Translations under genes and position numbers: made by a program
Assembly: GCF_009674485.1 (NCBI RefSeq)
Contig: NZ_WKJJ01000001.1
Span: 584,185 to 648,184 of the forward strand
Direction: 5' to 3'
DNA: 64,000 nucleotides
Source of the DNA: Pseudoduganella rivuli
GTDB taxonomy: Bacteria; Pseudomonadota; Gammaproteobacteria; Burkholderiales; Burkholderiaceae_D
Notes under the pieces: model-generated
What the model was told of the DNA's origin: nothing
Databases searched by the model: none
What the model saw: the letters and a program-made list of their open reading frames with translations, nothing else
In this document: one piece after another, positions 8,931-18,510 of the stretch
Layout of the letters: each line of letters opens with the position of its first letter
Numbering within the stretch: position 1 is the stretch's first letter

Positions 8931-9937
8931 GCCAGAAAATAACCAAAGCGCTCGTCACCATCCTCCTCGTGCACTGCGCAAATTCCGCAATCGCCGGCGT
9001 TCCATCGACATGCGTTGGCCGCTTCCCTAACCCAATTACCGACATATGCTGGAGCTGTATCTTACCGATCACGCTGGGCCGCTCGGCTATCGGCAACATC
9101 GGGGGACAGGAAGACACCGGCAACCCTGCCAATCCAATCTGCAGCTGTACGGTCAATCCAACGATCGGTCTCTCAATCGGTTTCTGGGAACCGGTCAGGC
9201 ATATTGAAGTGGTACGCAAACCCTTCTGTCTGGTATCTCTGGGCGGGCTGGATCTCGATCCCGGCCTGCCGGCACCAGAAGCGGCACGATACACGGATGC
9301 CGCCGGTGCCAAGAACGGTTTTTATCAAGCCCATTATTACGTCAACCCCATCATGTATTGGCTGAAGGTCATCGCCGACTTCCCCTGCCTGGAAGCCGGA
9401 TCATTCGATCTATCCTACCTGACGGAAGTGGACCCGCTATGGAATGACGATGAGTTGACGCTGCTGTTAAATCCAGAGGCTGTCCTGTTCGCCAATCCGG
9501 TTGCCGTTGCAGCCTGTGCCGCCGATTGCGTAGCCGCCACTGCGGGATTTGGCCAGGCGAGCCTCTTCTGGTGCGCGGGATGCCAGGGCAGCCTTTACCC
9601 GCTCGATGGCTGGGCGCCGGTGCATATGGGCGGCGTGCGTACAGCGGAACTGATGATGGAACGACTGACCGCCAAGATGCACCGGGAATTGCTTGCCTGG
9701 GGTTGGCATGGTTCTGCGGGTTTGTGCGGGCCGTACTTTCTACCGGTAATGGACAAGACCGCCTACAAATCCCAGCTGACCTACCCGGTCGCCAACACCG
9801 AAAAGCTGACTGGCAAATGCTGCCAGCCGTTTGGCCGCACCACGGTGCTGTGGGGGGCGGCCAAAGAGTACCCCGTGAAAGGCGAGGATTTCGCGTTCAT
9901 GTTATTCAGAAAGAGGAACTGCTGTGTGGGCTACTAA
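8927..9937 (+). CDS. traU: TraU, periplasmic DNA-transfer protein
   Basis: A 336-residue exported, cysteine-rich protein of the TraU family, needed for DNA transfer rather than pilus formation. The signal peptide ends near AIAG. The mature part begins with CVGRFPNPITDICWSCILP, a hallmark of TraU. At least 14 cysteines are visible, including a CWSC pair and a terminal CC, which makes it a natural client of the two disulfide enzymes in this operon. It overlaps traW by four bases and trbC by 14. Confidence 0.95.
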   Translation: MSQKITKALVTILLVHCANSAIAGVPSTCVGRFPNPITDICWSCILPITLGRSAIGNIGGQEDTGNPANPICSCTVNPTIGLSIGFWEPVRHIEVVRKPFCLVSLGGLDLDPGLPAPEAARYTDAAGAKNGFYQAHYYVNPIMYWLKVIADFPCLEAGSFDLSYLTEVDPLWNDDELTLLLNPEAVLFANPVAVAACAADCVAATAGFGQASLFWCAGCQGSLYPLDGWAPVHMGGVRTAELMMERLTAKMHRELLAWGWHGSAGLCGPYFLPVMDKTAYKSQLTYPVANTEKLTGKCCQPFGRTTVLWGAAKEYPVKGEDFAFMLFRKRNCCVGY

Positions 9938-10616
9938 CTCGATCACACGCCAGCTGCCCGGTACGCCCAGTGGCGCAATGTGTCCCATTTGCCTTGCCGT
10001 GGCGCTGGCGCTAGGGATGCCTCCATCCCACGCAGGGCAACGCTCAACGCAAGGGTTGGCACATCCATCGCTGGCACCCAACAATGCGCCTGCAGGGCCG
10101 CAAAACCTGCCCCAGCCTCGATCCACGCCACCCATCGACATTGAAGCATTGGCACGCGGCTACGACCAAGCGTTGCGCACTGCGGCACCACCCGAAATGG
10201 ACCTACGTACCCAACTCATGATCTTTGTGAGTTTTTCCATGCCCGAGGCCTCACTACGCCGGCTAGGTGAACAGGCGTCAAAAGCAGGCGCGGTACTCAT
10301 TTTGAAAGGGCTGAACGAGGGTTCCCTGGTTAAAACCGCAGCGGCCGTGCACCATCTTTATGGCGACCAGCCTGCACCATTCCAGATTGACCCGCAGGCG
10401 TTCTCCCGCTTTGCGGTCGCCAGCGTACCCACCTTTGTATTGATTCAGCCAGGTGCACAGTGGCGAGAGTGCGCCGGCGGCTATTGCCTGGCCCCTGCCT
10501 CCTATGCCAAGGCGACCGGAGACGTCTCACTAGATTACGTGCTTGAGCATATGACCCGGACTTCCACGCCCATCGCCACAAGCGCGCGCAACATCTTGCG
10601 TAGATTGGGGAGGTGA
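9924..10616 (+). CDS. trbC: TrbC, type-F conjugative transfer pilus assembly protein
   Basis: A 230-residue exported protein of the F-type TrbC family, which acts with TraW in pilus assembly. Translation starts at GTG 9924 inside traU, with AAAGAGGA upstream. A hydrophobic export signal lies at about residues 20-38. The conserved segment LMIFVSFSMPEASLRRLGEQA and the following LKGL, PAFxIDPQAF and VPTFVLI strands match the family's thioredoxin-like domain. The stop overlaps the traN start region. Confidence 0.9.
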   Translation: MWATNSITRQLPGTPSGAMCPICLAVALALGMPPSHAGQRSTQGLAHPSLAPNNAPAGPQNLPQPRSTPPIDIEALARGYDQALRTAAPPEMDLRTQLMIFVSFSMPEASLRRLGEQASKAGAVLILKGLNEGSLVKTAAAVHHLYGDQPAPFQIDPQAFSRFAVASVPTFVLIQPGAQWRECAGGYCLAPASYAKATGDVSLDYVLEHMTRTSTPIATSARNILRRLGR

Positions 10617-10618
10617 TC

Positions 10619-11932
10619 GTGTATAAGCAGATACTTTACCTTTCCTTGTGCAGTTTCCTGGGCACACAGAACCATGCGGCGTGGGCTCAGGTGGAGCCGG
10701 AAATGGAAGCGGGGCGCCAAGCCAATAGGTTCGCCAGCGGCAAAGTAAATGGCTCTGATGCGGCAACTGTCGTGCCGGGTTATACCGCCACTCCCCCTGA
10801 ACGCGTCTACTATGGAAAGCCAGACTTGCGAAGCGATAGCAACGCCCGCTTAACTCTCTGTGCGCTGCTTCCGAGTGACCCAACGTGCGCCGCCCAAACC
10901 TCAGCAATTGCCGCGGCAGCCGCGCCACGGCCTGGTATACCGGGCACGGATCCGTCAATAAGCGCCGCATCAGCTATAGCAAAAAACCCGTTCGGCACCG
11001 TGAGCACACTCGCCGACTACTATTCGGGCTGCTCGTCGTCAGGCGCCTGTTCGTCCAGCGTATTTTGTCTGGGTTCGAAATGCTTTGACACGACCAGGCC
11101 AGACGACCCGGATTTTGCCCAGGCAATGACCTACATGGAAGCGGTGCGCGAAGCCGGCATCTATCTGGATCCCGCGACCATGCGCGTCTTCACCGGCGAA
11201 GACAACCGGTGCCGCAACCGCCTGCTCAAGAACTGCTGTACGACCAACAGTGCCGGCGCCGGCTATGCCAACCAGTCGGTATTCGGCTTTGGCTCGAAGC
11301 TGGTATTCGACATCCTGATGAATTCCCGCAACCGTCAATTCGTCACCCAAGGTCTGCAAGCCATGTTTACCGGCGCAGGCTTTAGCGGGACGTTTACCAG
11401 CTATGGTGTCACGATCGCGGTAAATGGGACTGCGGTACCAGCGGGTTCCATCACCATCGCCAGCAGTGGCAATATGGTCATTGCGGTCGATCCGTATTCG
11501 CTGGTCATCGCCATCATTATTTATGTCGTCCTATCAGCCCTGTCGTGTAACGCTGGCGAAGGAAAGCTGGCGATGAAGGAAGGCGCGAGTCTGTGCCATA
11601 CCGTTGGAACCTGGTGCTCGTCCTGCATCCGTGTGCTTGGCAGCTGTGTGAGCTGCATCGAACATACCACGTCGAAATGCTGCTTTAATTCCCGGCTCGC
11701 ACGCATGATTAACGAGCAGGGACGCCAGCAGCTAGGTTTAGATTGGGGGCCGCCGAAAAATCCGCAGTGTGATGGCTTTACGGTCGCGCAGTTGCAATCG
11801 CTGGACTTCGCTCGCATGGACCTCACCGAATTTTATGCATCGATCGTGCCGACGCTTCCTAACGTGAGCGCGATCCAGGCGGCGAATGCGGAACGGGCGG
11901 CAACCTGTTACTACGGGAGGGGGAAATGCTGA
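10619..11932 (+). CDS. traN: TraN, mating-pair stabilisation protein (short form)
   Basis: A 437-residue cysteine-rich exported protein of the TraN family, the outer-membrane adhesin that stabilises mating pairs. GTG 10619 is preferred because GGGGAGG ends five bases before it; a GTG at 10613 is the alternative. The family signature is clear (CSSSGACSSSVFCLGSKCFD, then FTGEDNRCRNRLLKNCC and the CSSCIRVLGSCVSC cluster). F and SXT TraN are usually longer (about 600 to over 1000 residues), so this one lacks much of the variable adhesin region. Confidence 0.88.
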   Translation: MYKQILYLSLCSFLGTQNHAAWAQVEPEMEAGRQANRFASGKVNGSDAATVVPGYTATPPERVYYGKPDLRSDSNARLTLCALLPSDPTCAAQTSAIAAAAAPRPGIPGTDPSISAASAIAKNPFGTVSTLADYYSGCSSSGACSSSVFCLGSKCFDTTRPDDPDFAQAMTYMEAVREAGIYLDPATMRVFTGEDNRCRNRLLKNCCTTNSAGAGYANQSVFGFGSKLVFDILMNSRNRQFVTQGLQAMFTGAGFSGTFTSYGVTIAVNGTAVPAGSITIASSGNMVIAVDPYSLVIAIIIYVVLSALSCNAGEGKLAMKEGASLCHTVGTWCSSCIRVLGSCVSCIEHTTSKCCFNSRLARMINEQGRQQLGLDWGPPKNPQCDGFTVAQLQSLDFARMDLTEFYASIVPTLPNVSAIQAANAERAATCYYGRGKC

Positions 11933-12300
11933 AACTCTTGCTGTCGGTGGTGCTCGGATCGGGAGATGCAATTGCCGCATCGGAGACACCATTGCTTATC
12001 AACAGCCCGCAAGAATTGATGCAGGTTGCGATTGACGCCCCCGATGGGTCTGCACAAGGCATCTTGACAGGCGAATTGGCGAGCGCCATTGGCCGCCAAT
12101 TCCATACCACCGCGCCGTTACAAGTCCAAGTTACAACATTGAAGCGCTACAGCCAGCCCGGATGCCGGCGCCTAAACGTCGCGATCATCCAGGACGCTGT
12201 CGTCATACCTGGCAATTCGACGCCGGAAAACAAGCGGATCGACTTTGGCATTGATTATTGCCGCGATGGCAGTCCCCCACGCAGCAAGAGGGAGGAATAG
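11926..12300 (+). CDS. Uncharacterised small secreted protein of the tra operon
   Basis: A 124-residue protein overlapping the traN end by seven bases. The first 18 residues are hydrophobic (MLKLLLSVVLGSGDAIAA) and look like a signal peptide. The remainder has two cysteines (QPGCRRL and DYCRDG). I recognise no family. Its place between traN and traF, with a good GGGAGGG site before the ATG, suggests a periplasmic accessory role in mating-pair formation, but that is inference from neighbours. Confidence 0.7.
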   Translation: MLKLLLSVVLGSGDAIAASETPLLINSPQELMQVAIDAPDGSAQGILTGELASAIGRQFHTTAPLQVQVTTLKRYSQPGCRRLNVAIIQDAVVIPGNSTPENKRIDFGIDYCRDGSPPRSKREE

Positions 12301-12302
12301 CC

Positions 12303-13133
12303 GTGAGAAATCCGGCCCTCGTCGTGACGTTCTTGACGGTGGCGATGTCCGCGCTCGGAAGGGACTTGTCTACTCCAGGTGCCAACTGGACTGCCGGCGA
12401 TGACGACAACAAGCCGCGCAAAGGATGGCATTTTTACGAGGATCTGCAGCCAGTTCCGTCACCCGCCAGGCTACCTGCCTCACCGTCGAACCCAGCACGG
12501 CCAGAACTGGCGCAGTTCAAGGCGTTGCAAAAGGCAGTTGAAGAGGCCCGCATCGTGGCAATCATGCGGCCAACCGTGATTAACGTGCGCCACTATATGG
12601 AACTGGAGGCCAGCATCATCCGGCAATCCTCCAGGTTCGCGGACGTCGCCCAGCGCGTCGCCTGGATTTCGCCTGCACTCGACCCGGCGGCACAGGGCCG
12701 CCCTACCAACACCTATGCGATTGAGGTCTTCGATCGGGAGCAGAGCAAGCAACGTGCAGACTATCTGAGTACGTTATCCAGAGACCACGTACTGATGTTC
12801 TTTTATCGCGGCGACTGTCCTTACTGCCACGCATTCGCTCCCGTACTCAAAGGGTTCGAGGCCCGATTTGGGCTACATGTCGAAGCAATCAGCATTGATG
12901 GTGGAAGCTTGCCTGAATTTCCCCGGCCTCGTCTCGACAACGGCATCTCAACGACCTTGAACGTCAAACAAGTCCCAGCTCTATTCCTCGCCCAGCCATT
13001 TAGCGGGCGCATCGTTCCTGTTGGATTCGGTGTCCTTTCGCAGGCTGAACTGGTTGAACGGGTTTATCTCACCGCGACAAATGCACAAGACGATGCGGCC
13101 GCCGCGCTCCCTGCGGCGTTGCCGCTTCGTTAG
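12303..13133 (+). CDS. traF: TraF, thioredoxin-like periplasmic pilus assembly protein
   Basis: A 276-residue exported protein of the F-type TraF family. GTG 12303 follows GGGAGGAATAG and starts a signal peptide. The N-terminal domain carries GWHFYEDLQPVPSP, typical of TraF, and the C-terminal domain is thioredoxin-like. Unlike the F-plasmid protein, as I recall it, this one keeps a CPYC motif (FYRGDCPYCHAFAPVLKGF, Cys172 and Cys175), so it may be redox active. A TLNVKQVPALFLA cis-Pro loop is present. traH follows after nine bases. Confidence 0.9.
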   Translation: MRNPALVVTFLTVAMSALGRDLSTPGANWTAGDDDNKPRKGWHFYEDLQPVPSPARLPASPSNPARPELAQFKALQKAVEEARIVAIMRPTVINVRHYMELEASIIRQSSRFADVAQRVAWISPALDPAAQGRPTNTYAIEVFDREQSKQRADYLSTLSRDHVLMFFYRGDCPYCHAFAPVLKGFEARFGLHVEAISIDGGSLPEFPRPRLDNGISTTLNVKQVPALFLAQPFSGRIVPVGFGVLSQAELVERVYLTATNAQDDAAAALPAALPLR

Positions 13134-13142
13134 GAGAAGATC

Positions 13143-14561
13143 ATGAAATTTGAAACCAAGCTGCTTGAGCTAATCGCATGCATGGCAATGTCCATACCGT
13201 TAAACAGCATCGCTGGTGATCTGAATGCGGAGACCAACACGATGTTCAGCAACCTCGGCACAATCGGCAACTATACGAAGCCAGGCGCCTTCCGCGGTCA
13301 AGTATTCAATACCTATAGCGGCGGCAGCCTAATGCTACGGGCTCCAAACAAGACGTACCAGTTGCTGTCTATCGAACTCCCGGAAGCCCATGGCGGCTGT
13401 GGCGGCATTGACGCGTTCGGGGGAGCGTTCTCCCACATCTCATCCGCTGAACTGAAGAACATGCTCAAGAATATTACCGCTGCCCTGCCCGGCATCGCAT
13501 TCCAGATTGCGCTCGATACCGTGTCACCACTTTTGGGCAGCATCAGTTCACGATTTCATCAGCTCGCGGAAATGATCAACGGACAAAATAAGAACTCCTG
13601 CGCGCTCGCGACGACGTTGGTCCGCAATGCTGCGGAGGCTACGAACTTCAGCACCAATAAGGCTTGCCAGGACATTGCCGTGACACTTGGGATTGCTTCC
13701 GACTATGCTGATGCGGAAGGACGCTGCAAGACCGACAAACGCTCGATTCTAGACACCGCCAAGACCAGCAGCGATGCCGGCGTCCGCACCAAAGTCCCGT
13801 TCGTTGGCAATTTAACCTGGCAAGCGCTAAAAATGACAGGTTCTCGCCTCGACGATCAGGAGCGGGAAATGATCATGAGTATGATTGGCACCGTCATTTT
13901 TTACGAGACGCGCGATCCGAATCCCATTGCCCCCACGCTGACTTCGATCAGTCACCTGCTCTACGGCCAGTCCGATGCAGGCAGTGGTGCGGTTCACCTT
14001 CAAATGTTGAAATGTAATAACTACGTGACATGCGATGCGGTCACCGTCAACGAGTCATACAAACACATTCCATTCACCGAGCGGGTGGCAAGGATGATGC
14101 GATCGATTTCTGAAAAGATACTCACGCGGACACCTATTCCAAATAACTCCGCAGAGGTCGGCTTCGTCAACCAAACGTCGGAACCCGTGTACCGCATGTT
14201 GTCCATCGCAGCCATCAGCAATTCCAATAATTTGACCGAGGATTTGATTGGCCGGTTCCGCGATGTTATTGCTGCCGACTACGCGTACGTCTTCTTGGAC
14301 AAGAATCTGCGGCTTGGGATGAATGCATTGGATAAGGACTATATGCTCGACCGGAATCAGCTGGATTCCGTGCGCAATATCAGGAGCCGCGCCCTTGCCA
14401 TACTCGCTCAACTGGGAAGGGAGAAGACTTTACTGTATCAACGGGTCGGATCGGTTTCCGCAGTGTCCAGCCAAATCGAACAGCTCGAGAGGCAGTTGCG
14501 CAGCACAATGCCACAACATGTGCTTGATCTGCTTGGCCGCCAGGCGGCCTATCTAAGATAG
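13143..14561 (+). CDS. traH: TraH, pilus assembly and mating-pair protein
   Basis: A 472-residue exported protein of the TraH family, which interacts with TraF and TraU in F-type systems. The signal peptide ends near NSIAG. The next segment (NTMFSNLGTIGNYTKPGAFRGQ) and the CGGIDAFGGAFSHISSAEL motif are highly typical. A C-terminal coiled coil is likely from about residue 425 (QIEQLERQLRS). Length matches the family (about 450-480). traG begins 14 bases later. Confidence 0.95.
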   Translation: MKFETKLLELIACMAMSIPLNSIAGDLNAETNTMFSNLGTIGNYTKPGAFRGQVFNTYSGGSLMLRAPNKTYQLLSIELPEAHGGCGGIDAFGGAFSHISSAELKNMLKNITAALPGIAFQIALDTVSPLLGSISSRFHQLAEMINGQNKNSCALATTLVRNAAEATNFSTNKACQDIAVTLGIASDYADAEGRCKTDKRSILDTAKTSSDAGVRTKVPFVGNLTWQALKMTGSRLDDQEREMIMSMIGTVIFYETRDPNPIAPTLTSISHLLYGQSDAGSGAVHLQMLKCNNYVTCDAVTVNESYKHIPFTERVARMMRSISEKILTRTPIPNNSAEVGFVNQTSEPVYRMLSIAAISNSNNLTEDLIGRFRDVIAADYAYVFLDKNLRLGMNALDKDYMLDRNQLDSVRNIRSRALAILAQLGREKTLLYQRVGSVSAVSSQIEQLERQLRSTMPQHVLDLLGRQAAYLR

Positions 14562-14575
14562 GCAGGGAGATTCCC

Positions 14576-17551
14576 ATGTGGGAAATATATTCCTACCAGG
14601 GAGCCGACACACTGGCAGGTGTCTTCAATGCCATCGCTGCAATCGTTGGGGCTGGCACTTATATCGGCGCCTTAGCCCTTGCAGCTACAATGGGTTGTCT
14701 CACCGCCTTCCTGGCGTACGCAATTGCTCCCCAGAAGATGCAGGGCTGGCAGTGGATTGCATCGGTAACACTGGTGTACGCAGTACTGCTTGTACCACGC
14801 CTGACCGTTGGTGTAGTCGACAAGACTGGCGGAAGCACCGTACGTGTCGTCGACAACGTACCTTTCGGCCTTGTCGTGCTCGCATCTATGACCAGTTCCG
14901 TCGGCAATGTCCTGACCGAGCTGTTTGAGACTGCCTTTCAGAGCATTCCGGGCCCTGCGAGCCTGCCGGCGGAGCTAACCTATCAAAAGAACGGCCTGAT
15001 GTTCGGCAACCGTCTGATTCGGCAAACGACGCGCGTTGTCTTTCAGGATCCGGCATACCGCACGGACCTCATCAATTTTATCGGCAACTGCACCATGTAC
15101 GACCTCGCCGACGGGACGGTAAATCCCGCTACCTTCGCCACTACAGACAACGTCTGGCAACTAATGGCCACGCCCAACCCCGCGCGATTTACGCCGATGA
15201 CGAATGCGTCAGGAGCATCGGAGATATTGCCCTGCCCCGATGCCTATCGAGCGCTTGACCGCGTCATGCCCGTGCAATTGACTCGAATTCAGGGCAGTCT
15301 TGCACTACAACTGAATCCGACGTTACCAGCTAGCGTCGTCGGTTCAGTCATAGCCGGACAGATCGAGCAGACCTATATCAAGAACCGCATCGCTGATGCC
15401 GCAGCCAGTGCCGCTGACCTGATCCGTCAAAACGCCATGATCAACGCGATCAATGACGCCAGTCTGATAATCGGGCAAAAGATAAACGATGCGCCAGCCA
15501 TGATGCTGGCGGTCGGCCGAGCACAGGCCACCGCCCAAACCAATGCAATCTGGATCAACTCCGGTAAAACTGCGGAACAGGGCCTGCCTGTCATCCGTAA
15601 TGTGATTGAGGCAGTCGCATACGCGATCTTTCCCATCTTCATTCTGTTGCTCTTCCTTACTAGTGGGAAGGACACCATGACAGCGATCAAAGGATATGCA
15701 GCCGTCCTAATTTGGCTACAGCTATGGCCAATGCTTTATGCAACGATGAACTACCTTGCGACCCACTACGCAGCAAAAGAACTTGCCGCGGCAGCGGATG
15801 TCGGGGGCGGCCTGAAAGCGCTGTCCCTGACCACGGCATCGGCAATCTATTCGAACGCAATCTCGTCAGAAGCTGTCGTTGGTAATTTGACGATATTTAT
15901 CCCGTTCATCGCGTGGGCTGCCTTAAAGCGAATGGAAAATCTAGGCACCATCCTTGCCGGCAGCGTGAATACGCTGCAATCGGCAGTTTCCGCTTCATCG
16001 AGTGGGACAGCACTCGGCAACACCAGTTTCGGCAATATCAGCATGGACCAGATGACGTTGTCGCCGGTCCGGAACTCGCCGTTCTTCCGCAGCCAGCAAA
16101 ACGATGTTTCGGGCCATACCTATACGGAAAATGTGAATTCAGGACGCGCTGTAATGAAAGCGTTTGCCAGCGAGGGACCTGTATCGCGATCTACCTCTGC
16201 CGGGTCAGGGACGCAGCATGTCCTGGCCGCACAGCAGGCTGTTACAGCGGCACTAACCGAAGCAAGAGCGGCAAACACCGAACGCAGTTCTGCAATAGCA
16301 AACGTGATCAGCAAATCCTCCGGGACCGTTACGGGTTCAGGAAATACCAGCAGCTCCGGGTCAAGCAGCAGCGAGAGCCTTGGTACGCGGGTCAACGAGC
16401 TGAAGCAAATCGCGAAACGCATTTCGGATATAACTGGCGTCAGCGTGGACCAAGTCACAAAAATTGCATTGGGAGGGTCAGCACATGTTGGCTTGAACTT
16501 CGGCGGTTCCTCGGTACTGGGAACTTTATTTCCTCTATCCGGCGGTATGCAAGGCACGATCAACGCTGAAACGGCGCATTCCGCCGGGATCAGAACCCAG
16601 GATGAAAAAGTACTTTCCGCCCTTTCCACTGAAGACACGGCCAAGTTCAAAGATTTTTCGGATACCGTGAGCCGGGATAAACGAGCTGTTGAATCGCTGA
16701 TGTTCGACACACGTACTGGCAAGGAGTTCAGCAAAAGGATTGCAACTGCCGTTTCACGCGCTGAACACGCCGAAGCGAATTTACGTGACCAACTTGAGTT
16801 CGCTGAACGGCTAATGGCAACCCATTCGACGGGAGAGTCGATTTCAGCCGATACGCTCAAGGATCCGCAGAATGTGCGGGAGTTTGAAGCAACCGTTGGC
16901 GCCATGCGAAATGGCAGCGCTGCAATGCAGCGCTTATACGAAAGCTTGGTCGGTAGCCGGGCAATATTTCCCACGCCGGCGACGGCCCCAGGCTCCAATC
17001 TGCCCTTCTCTTTCGATGATGTACGAGCCCGCCATCGAGAAAACTTACAGTCTCCAAAACTCACACCTGCGAGTAACAAACTGGGGAATGACAAGCCGAG
17101 CGATCCGGTTCCACCTACAGAGAAAAAATCAGACGCAACATCAGTACATCCGATGCCAGCGACTGAAGGGAAGAACAGGAGTGCCCACGCGCATCGTCCA
17201 CCCGCAGAGAAAAGCACGCATTCAGTCCCTGTAGCAAACCCTTCAGCAATACCCGCGGATCGCAGCGACAACCATAAAATCGGTACACCAACGTCACGAA
17301 CGCCCGCATTCGGCGAAACACGCAAGGACGTCGAACGACAAGCGGAAAAGATCAAGAACGAGGTGGCCGCGCGAGAACAAGGGTTCGATGCCAAGGCCGG
17401 ATTACAAAAAGGCGCCGACGGAAAACCTAATGCTGCCGAGGGACGCTCTTTGGCAGGGCGGGTCAAAGAGAATATGGAAAATACACGCGACCCAGTGAGC
17501 GATACGGTCCGCAGCTTCATCAACAAACTCAGAGGGAAGTCAGACAAATAG
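14576..17551 (+). CDS. traG: TraG, mating-pair stabilisation and pilus assembly membrane protein
   Basis: A 991-residue protein with several membrane helices in the first 60 residues and again at about residues 340-450, as in VirB6-like TraG N-terminal domains. A long hydrophilic Ser/Thr- and Lys/Glu-rich C-terminal part follows, as in TraG periplasmic domains. GGGAGATTCCC precedes the ATG. It is the last gene of the tra operon here, and the next gene converges on it 9 bases downstream with no obvious hairpin between. No eex-type gene is recognisable after it. Confidence 0.93.
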   Translation: MWEIYSYQGADTLAGVFNAIAAIVGAGTYIGALALAATMGCLTAFLAYAIAPQKMQGWQWIASVTLVYAVLLVPRLTVGVVDKTGGSTVRVVDNVPFGLVVLASMTSSVGNVLTELFETAFQSIPGPASLPAELTYQKNGLMFGNRLIRQTTRVVFQDPAYRTDLINFIGNCTMYDLADGTVNPATFATTDNVWQLMATPNPARFTPMTNASGASEILPCPDAYRALDRVMPVQLTRIQGSLALQLNPTLPASVVGSVIAGQIEQTYIKNRIADAAASAADLIRQNAMINAINDASLIIGQKINDAPAMMLAVGRAQATAQTNAIWINSGKTAEQGLPVIRNVIEAVAYAIFPIFILLLFLTSGKDTMTAIKGYAAVLIWLQLWPMLYATMNYLATHYAAKELAAAADVGGGLKALSLTTASAIYSNAISSEAVVGNLTIFIPFIAWAALKRMENLGTILAGSVNTLQSAVSASSSGTALGNTSFGNISMDQMTLSPVRNSPFFRSQQNDVSGHTYTENVNSGRAVMKAFASEGPVSRSTSAGSGTQHVLAAQQAVTAALTEARAANTERSSAIANVISKSSGTVTGSGNTSSSGSSSSESLGTRVNELKQIAKRISDITGVSVDQVTKIALGGSAHVGLNFGGSSVLGTLFPLSGGMQGTINAETAHSAGIRTQDEKVLSALSTEDTAKFKDFSDTVSRDKRAVESLMFDTRTGKEFSKRIATAVSRAEHAEANLRDQLEFAERLMATHSTGESISADTLKDPQNVREFEATVGAMRNGSAAMQRLYESLVGSRAIFPTPATAPGSNLPFSFDDVRARHRENLQSPKLTPASNKLGNDKPSDPVPPTEKKSDATSVHPMPATEGKNRSAHAHRPPAEKSTHSVPVANPSAIPADRSDNHKIGTPTSRTPAFGETRKDVERQAEKIKNEVAAREQGFDAKAGLQKGADGKPNAAEGRSLAGRVKENMENTRDPVSDTVRSFINKLRGKSDK

Positions 17552-17560
17552 CGTCAGATT

Positions 17561-17818
17561 TCAGCGATAGTCATTGGTTAGTGTGACTTCGACATGCCGG
17601 CGTTCTTCAGCATCAAGTCCGCTATCCAACAAGGTCACTATGAAGCTAAGCCGGCAGTGACTGGCAACGACAAGGCAGAGACAGTAGATGAGCAACATGA
17701 TGGCAGCGCCGATCGACCCAGCAAGCACCATGGCCAGCAGTCCATCCTGGACCAGGAACGCTCCGCCAACGATAAAACCGAGAACTGCAACCACCGCCAT
17801 CTGTCTAAATGTATTCAT
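17561..17818 (-). CDS. Small two-helix membrane protein, unknown function
   Basis: An 85-residue protein convergent with traG. ATG at 17818 is chosen because AGGGGGATC precedes it by four bases; the frame is open to 17854 without a ribosome site. Two hydrophobic helices (VVAVLGFIVGGAFLVQ and MVLAGSIGAAIMLLIYCLCLVV) are followed by an acidic tail (LDSGLDAEERRHVEVTL). Its place at the end of the tra operon invites a guess at surface exclusion, but I see no similarity that supports it. Confidence 0.55.
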   Translation of the reverse strand: MNTFRQMAVVAVLGFIVGGAFLVQDGLLAMVLAGSIGAAIMLLIYCLCLVVASHCRLSFIVTLLDSGLDAEERRHVEVTLTNDYR

Positions 17819-17901
17819 GAGATCCCCCTGGCAAAGCAACAGGCAGATCTTCATCTTATGGCGCAGTAGGGCCTAATTCAAGCAAGCAGGAGGAATGCAT
17901 C

Positions 17902-18477
17902 ATGAAACAAATTTTGACTATGCTTTTCATGTTGATCAGCCTGGGAAATGCCGTTGCGGTTTCACTTAACGGGCGCCCGACAGACGACTCGGTTTGCGAT
18001 CTGGGAACGATGACGACCTACCGGCTTGGTCGCATCACTTTCGTTGATGGAAATACTCAGCAGATCGACAAAATTTTTGTCCGCCTCGCTTTGCGCTTCA
18101 TTAGCAAGTCATGCAGGGATGGCCAGGAATTAATCATGCATTCCGACTTCGGAACGCAAATGGACGAGAACTATTTTCGGGACGTCGCCACGCTACTCTG
18201 CGGCGCAGCGAATATTAAACGTGAGGTGCTTGCAACGTCGGAGCAACCCCACGCATTTCAGGTGAAGTGCACGATTGTAAAATTAAGAACGGCCACGGCG
18301 TGGCTTACCAACGCTGAAAGCGATAAAAGCACTGAGGCCATGATCGCGGAAGGTGCGCCATCCAGACAGAGCGGCGTACCGCCAGACGATAAGACACCGA
18401 CACTGCCCAAGTGTTCCGAGAGGCCCAGGTTCGGGCCCTTCATTCTTGGAGTAGGCGGCGGCGCTTGTCGAGACTAA
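17902..18477 (+). CDS. Secreted protein of unknown function
   Basis: A 191-residue protein with a signal peptide of about 20 residues (MKQILTMLFMLISLGNAVAV) and AGGAGG at 17888-17893. The mature part has at least five cysteines (DSVCDLG, SKSCRDG, LLCGAA, QVKCTI, PKCSER). A Pro- and Ser-rich tail ends in GGGACRD. No family is recognised. It lies 33 bases before the S49 peptidase and may share its transcript. Confidence 0.65.
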   Translation: MKQILTMLFMLISLGNAVAVSLNGRPTDDSVCDLGTMTTYRLGRITFVDGNTQQIDKIFVRLALRFISKSCRDGQELIMHSDFGTQMDENYFRDVATLLCGAANIKREVLATSEQPHAFQVKCTIVKLRTATAWLTNAESDKSTEAMIAEGAPSRQSGVPPDDKTPTLPKCSERPRFGPFILGVGGGACRD

Positions 18478-18510
18478 TCAAAGGAACACGTACGATGCGA
18501 GGAGGTCAGC

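Noticed and set aside
16120..17547. 475-codon minus-strand frame inside traG
   Set aside because: Ser/Arg-rich antisense of the low-complexity TraG tail; no motif or start site.
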